NCBI GenBank assembly: GCA_019747705.1
Contig: JAIEQM010000055.1
Span: 1 to 44,016 of the forward strand
Reading direction: 5' to 3'
Source: Chitinophagaceae bacterium
Lineage (GTDB): Bacteria > Bacteroidota > Bacteroidia > Chitinophagales > Chitinophagaceae
DNA: 44,016 nt
This document shows positions 41,801-44,016 of this stretch, one piece after another; positions within the stretch are counted from its first letter, which is position 1; each line of letters starts with the position of its first letter. Under the pieces are notes generated by a model, which saw only the letters and a program-made list of their open reading frames with translations, did not search any database and was not told where the DNA came from. The translations under genes and the position numbers were made by a program.

Positions 41801-42550
41801 TTAACGCCGAATTTCATCAGATTTTTTTTTTGCATTCTTTTCCCAGACTCCAAAAACTTTTAATTCCTCTTCGCTTAATTTTCGGGGTAAATATTCAAGT
41901 TGGTGGAAAACATATTGCTTAGCAAGGGTATCAATAATGCCGAACTTAACAACCGGGCACTTTATGACTTCATTCAGAGGCCTTTCGTAGCTAAACATTG
42001 AGCTGTACAGCTTATTACAACTAAGATATAAAGTACATTTTATTTTATAGTCTCCCGTGGGTGTTTTAATATTTTTCCAACCACTATATCTTTGATAAGT
42101 AATCCCTTTTATTAAGGTATCAGAGATTTTCTCACGACTTTCAGGAGGAACTATGTGAAAAGGTGAGAAAAAATCCCATCCGTTTGTGAGCCCGCCTGAA
42201 TCTAACAAGGATCGCTTTTCAAAATAAGTCGCTGTGTCAGAAAAAGTTTTATACTTATACTGCATCATATTACGCAAATCTATATAGGAGTAGTAAATTA
42301 CTTTTGCTTCCCAGTTTTCAACATTATTTACTGTATTCATTTGAATGTGGCTTCCTTCCTGTATGACACAACTGTCTTTATACCATATTTTAATATCACG
42401 CCAATATTTTAACGGAATAAAATCATTAGCTGCGGTATCATATATTCTGTCCTTTAGCAAAAGCACGCCACAATTGACACAATTTCTTTGTGAACTGCAT
42501 GAGTTTGAAAATAGAGATAAGCAAACTATTACAATGTAAATGCGATTCAT
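41801..42550 (-). CDS. Lipoprotein of unknown function
   Basis: A 249-residue protein with a lipoprotein signal (CLSLFSNSC, Cys18) and a second CVNCGV motif shortly after. The rest is beta-rich and contains KYWRDIKIWYKDSCVIQEGSH, a pattern I have the impression of in Bacteroidota GLPGLI-like proteins but cannot confirm. Function unknown. AT-rich. Confidence 0.75.
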   Translation of the reverse strand: MNRIYIVIVCLSLFSNSCSSQRNCVNCGVLLLKDRIYDTAANDFIPLKYWRDIKIWYKDSCVIQEGSHIQMNTVNNVENWEAKVIYYSYIDLRNMMQYKYKTFSDTATYFEKRSLLDSGGLTNGWDFFSPFHIVPPESREKISDTLIKGITYQRYSGWKNIKTPTGDYKIKCTLYLSCNKLYSSMFSYERPLNEVIKCPVVKFGIIDTLAKQYVFHQLEYLPRKLSEEELKVFGVWEKNAKKKSDEIRR

Positions 42551-42632
42551 AGTTGTTATGGTTTATTCTTATCACAATACTGTTAATGCCCGGGAAAAAG
42601 AAACTAACTAAGGTTAAAAATTTTAAAAAAAG

Positions 42633-42767
42633 GATATAACTTATCTCAAAAGTAGTTTTATGCATTTAAAGATTATCAAATGCAAAACAATTTCTGGGTA
42701 TATTTTTAGAGTTTAAAGTGACACTACGTACAAAATAACCAGAATAACTTTTGAGATAAGTTATGAT
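42633..42767. mobile_element. MITE-like element with 18-bp terminal inverted repeats
   Basis: ATAACTTATCTCAAAAGT at 42636-42653 and its exact reverse complement at 42747-42764. The 129-base element is flanked by GAT on both sides (42633-42635 and 42765-42767), as expected for a 3-base target duplication. It has no gene. It ends 5 bases from the stop of the lipoprotein gene. Confidence 0.7.
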
Positions 42768-42769
42768 AA

Positions 42770-43822
42770 TTAAGGTGCCACTTGAGTAAAAGTCCAGACT
42801 TTAAACCCCGAGCCGGGAATTTTCGTCCCATAGTTAACATCTGTAAGCTCCCCATTAGTTTCTGAATTCGCTATTAATCCTCCATTGGTAATACTTGTTG
42901 TATTGGTTACTTCACGCCAGGTATATGTGGCAACCCCGTAATAATTAGAAGTTTGATGAGTAATTGTTGTTAAGTACCCCCCAAAAGGTTTACTCGGATC
43001 TCTAACCCCTTCTATCTTTTCGTATGAAACTACAAACCAGGAATTGTTGATACCGCTAACAATAGTATATTGCTTTGGTACAGTAAACGATGTTCCTGTA
43101 TTTGTTCCGCCTCCGCCGCCCCCATCTAATACTTTGGGGCATGCTGATTCTGGAATGCAGTCATCATAGCAATAACTTCCAAGATACTGTCTTGTGGTTG
43201 TACGTGTTCCATCAGAATAAAAATACGTTATTTCCAAATACCAAAAAGTACATGTTTGAGTTTCAACCCGCAGACCATTGTTATTTGGTAACTCGCCTTT
43301 TACCAATCCAGATTGGGTACGGTTACCTTCCTCAAAGGTAAAATCATACAAGTATCTTCCTGTTAGCGATAAAAAAGAATACTTGCCGTCATAACCCGGG
43401 CTTTGTTTATTATAAAAATCTATAAAAGAGCTTGCAGGGATATCTGGCGAAGATTTATCTGGTATAAAACGGCCAAGTTTAGCGCTAATCAACTTTCTGT
43501 TATTGTCTGAAAGAATAAGTAAAAAAGTTTTATGAGGCTTGTTTTCCTTTAATGTGGACTTGTAATCTCCGCTCAAAGAAAACACTGTTAGGTATTCCTG
43601 GTCATTAACTCTGGCATCAGCCATGCCGTCTGTTTGAATACCAGTTAGAATTTGCTCAATCATGTTTTTAATCTCCGGTTTTTCATTTCGTGCAATAATC
43701 GATTGCAGCCAGCTTTTTGTTTTAATCGCCATTTCTGTCTCACTGGTAACTTTCTTTTCTTTTTGACAAGAAATAAAAAACAAAAGAAATAGAGGGGAAA
43801 ATAAAAGCAGAATCTTTTTCAT
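42770..43822 (-). CDS. Lipoprotein of unknown function with Gly-rich linker
   Basis: A 350-residue lipoprotein with the signal MKKILLLFSPLFLLFFISC (Cys19). The N-terminal domain to about 180 is followed by a Cys-containing segment (TCTFWYLEITYF ... YCYDDCIPESACPKV) and a glycine linker GGGGGG near 235, then a Thr/Ser-rich C-terminal part. Chitinophagaceae have families of such proteins with a central CxxVxWxY segment. No function can be given. Confidence 0.78.
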   Translation of the reverse strand: MKKILLLFSPLFLLFFISCQKEKKVTSETEMAIKTKSWLQSIIARNEKPEIKNMIEQILTGIQTDGMADARVNDQEYLTVFSLSGDYKSTLKENKPHKTFLLILSDNNRKLISAKLGRFIPDKSSPDIPASSFIDFYNKQSPGYDGKYSFLSLTGRYLYDFTFEEGNRTQSGLVKGELPNNNGLRVETQTCTFWYLEITYFYSDGTRTTTRQYLGSYCYDDCIPESACPKVLDGGGGGGTNTGTSFTVPKQYTIVSGINNSWFVVSYEKIEGVRDPSKPFGGYLTTITHQTSNYYGVATYTWREVTNTTSITNGGLIANSETNGELTDVNYGTKIPGSGFKVWTFTQVAP

Positions 43823-44016
43823 AAACGCTGTTTTTTTTAGTTAGGCCTTACTCTTTTATAACGGTTTTCAGACAAATTCCCGTGCAGTTAACTGTGATAC
43901 AATTATAATAATTATTTGCACATAAACGAATCCGTTTATACAGGGCAAACGCATCTAAATTTCTTTAAAAACAACTTTGGCTAGAAATTTTTCATCCCAG
44001 CCACAGAGCAGCCTTT

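Noticed and set aside
1..44016. CRISPR arrays, rRNA and tRNA genes
   Set aside because: No regularly spaced repeats and no rRNA or cloverleaf-like tRNA sequences were seen on reading; a covariance search would be needed to exclude small RNAs.

Overview
The window looks like a chromosomal segment of a Bacteroidota bacterium of the Chitinophagaceae type. The pointers are moderate to low GC, TAnnTTTG-like promoter boxes, a futalosine-pathway menaquinone gene (mqnC), a fused alpha/beta 2-oxoacid dehydrogenase E1, SWIM-type SNF2 helicase, PspC/PadR pair, several M16 peptidases, and intergenic hairpin repeats of the kinds common in that family. No rRNA, tRNA or CRISPR array was seen.

Layout. 0.2-1.8 kb: a tyrosine recombinase and a small conserved protein. 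2.2-12.5 kb (minus strand): SWIM/SNF2 helicase, SRPBCC protein plus ComB phosphatase, GcvT, PEP carboxylase and a secreted unknown. 12.6-20.5 kb (minus): a large secreted M16 peptidase, a DUF4440/DUF998/C10-peptidase operon, and a PspC-PadR operon with a clear palindromic operator over its promoter. 21.0-22.1 kb (plus): a lipoprotein and a small Arg-rich exported protein. 22.2-28.7 kb (minus): DinB-like protein, esterase, a second secreted M16 peptidase, a repeat-rich gap, and an NmrA-like reductase with a small membrane protein. 28.8-31.7 kb: three short minus-strand units (unknown protein; VapBC; DUF1801 protein), each bounded by its own matching GTTRKGC-like inverted ends, resembling an integron-type cassette cluster with no recognisable integron integrase. 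31.8-33.6 kb: a MazEF module sitting between mqnC and a decayed second copy of the mqnC 3' end. 33.8-41.7 kb (plus): aspartyl protease with PDZ, two cytoplasmic-type M16 proteins (one active, one without the zinc motif) with an antitoxin-like small gene between them, a holin-family membrane protein, the E1 alpha/beta fusion carrying an in-frame palindromic repeat, and a zeta-toxin-like kinase overlapping a small partner. 41.8-43.8 kb (minus): two lipoproteins separated by a MITE-like element.

The metabolic genes (PEP carboxylase, GcvT, E1, MqnC, ComB) look ordinary. The points of interest are the cassette-like cluster, the two cases of a duplicated gene 3' end (mqnC and E1), the repeat inserted inside the E1 reading frame, and the set of dispersed hairpin repeats.
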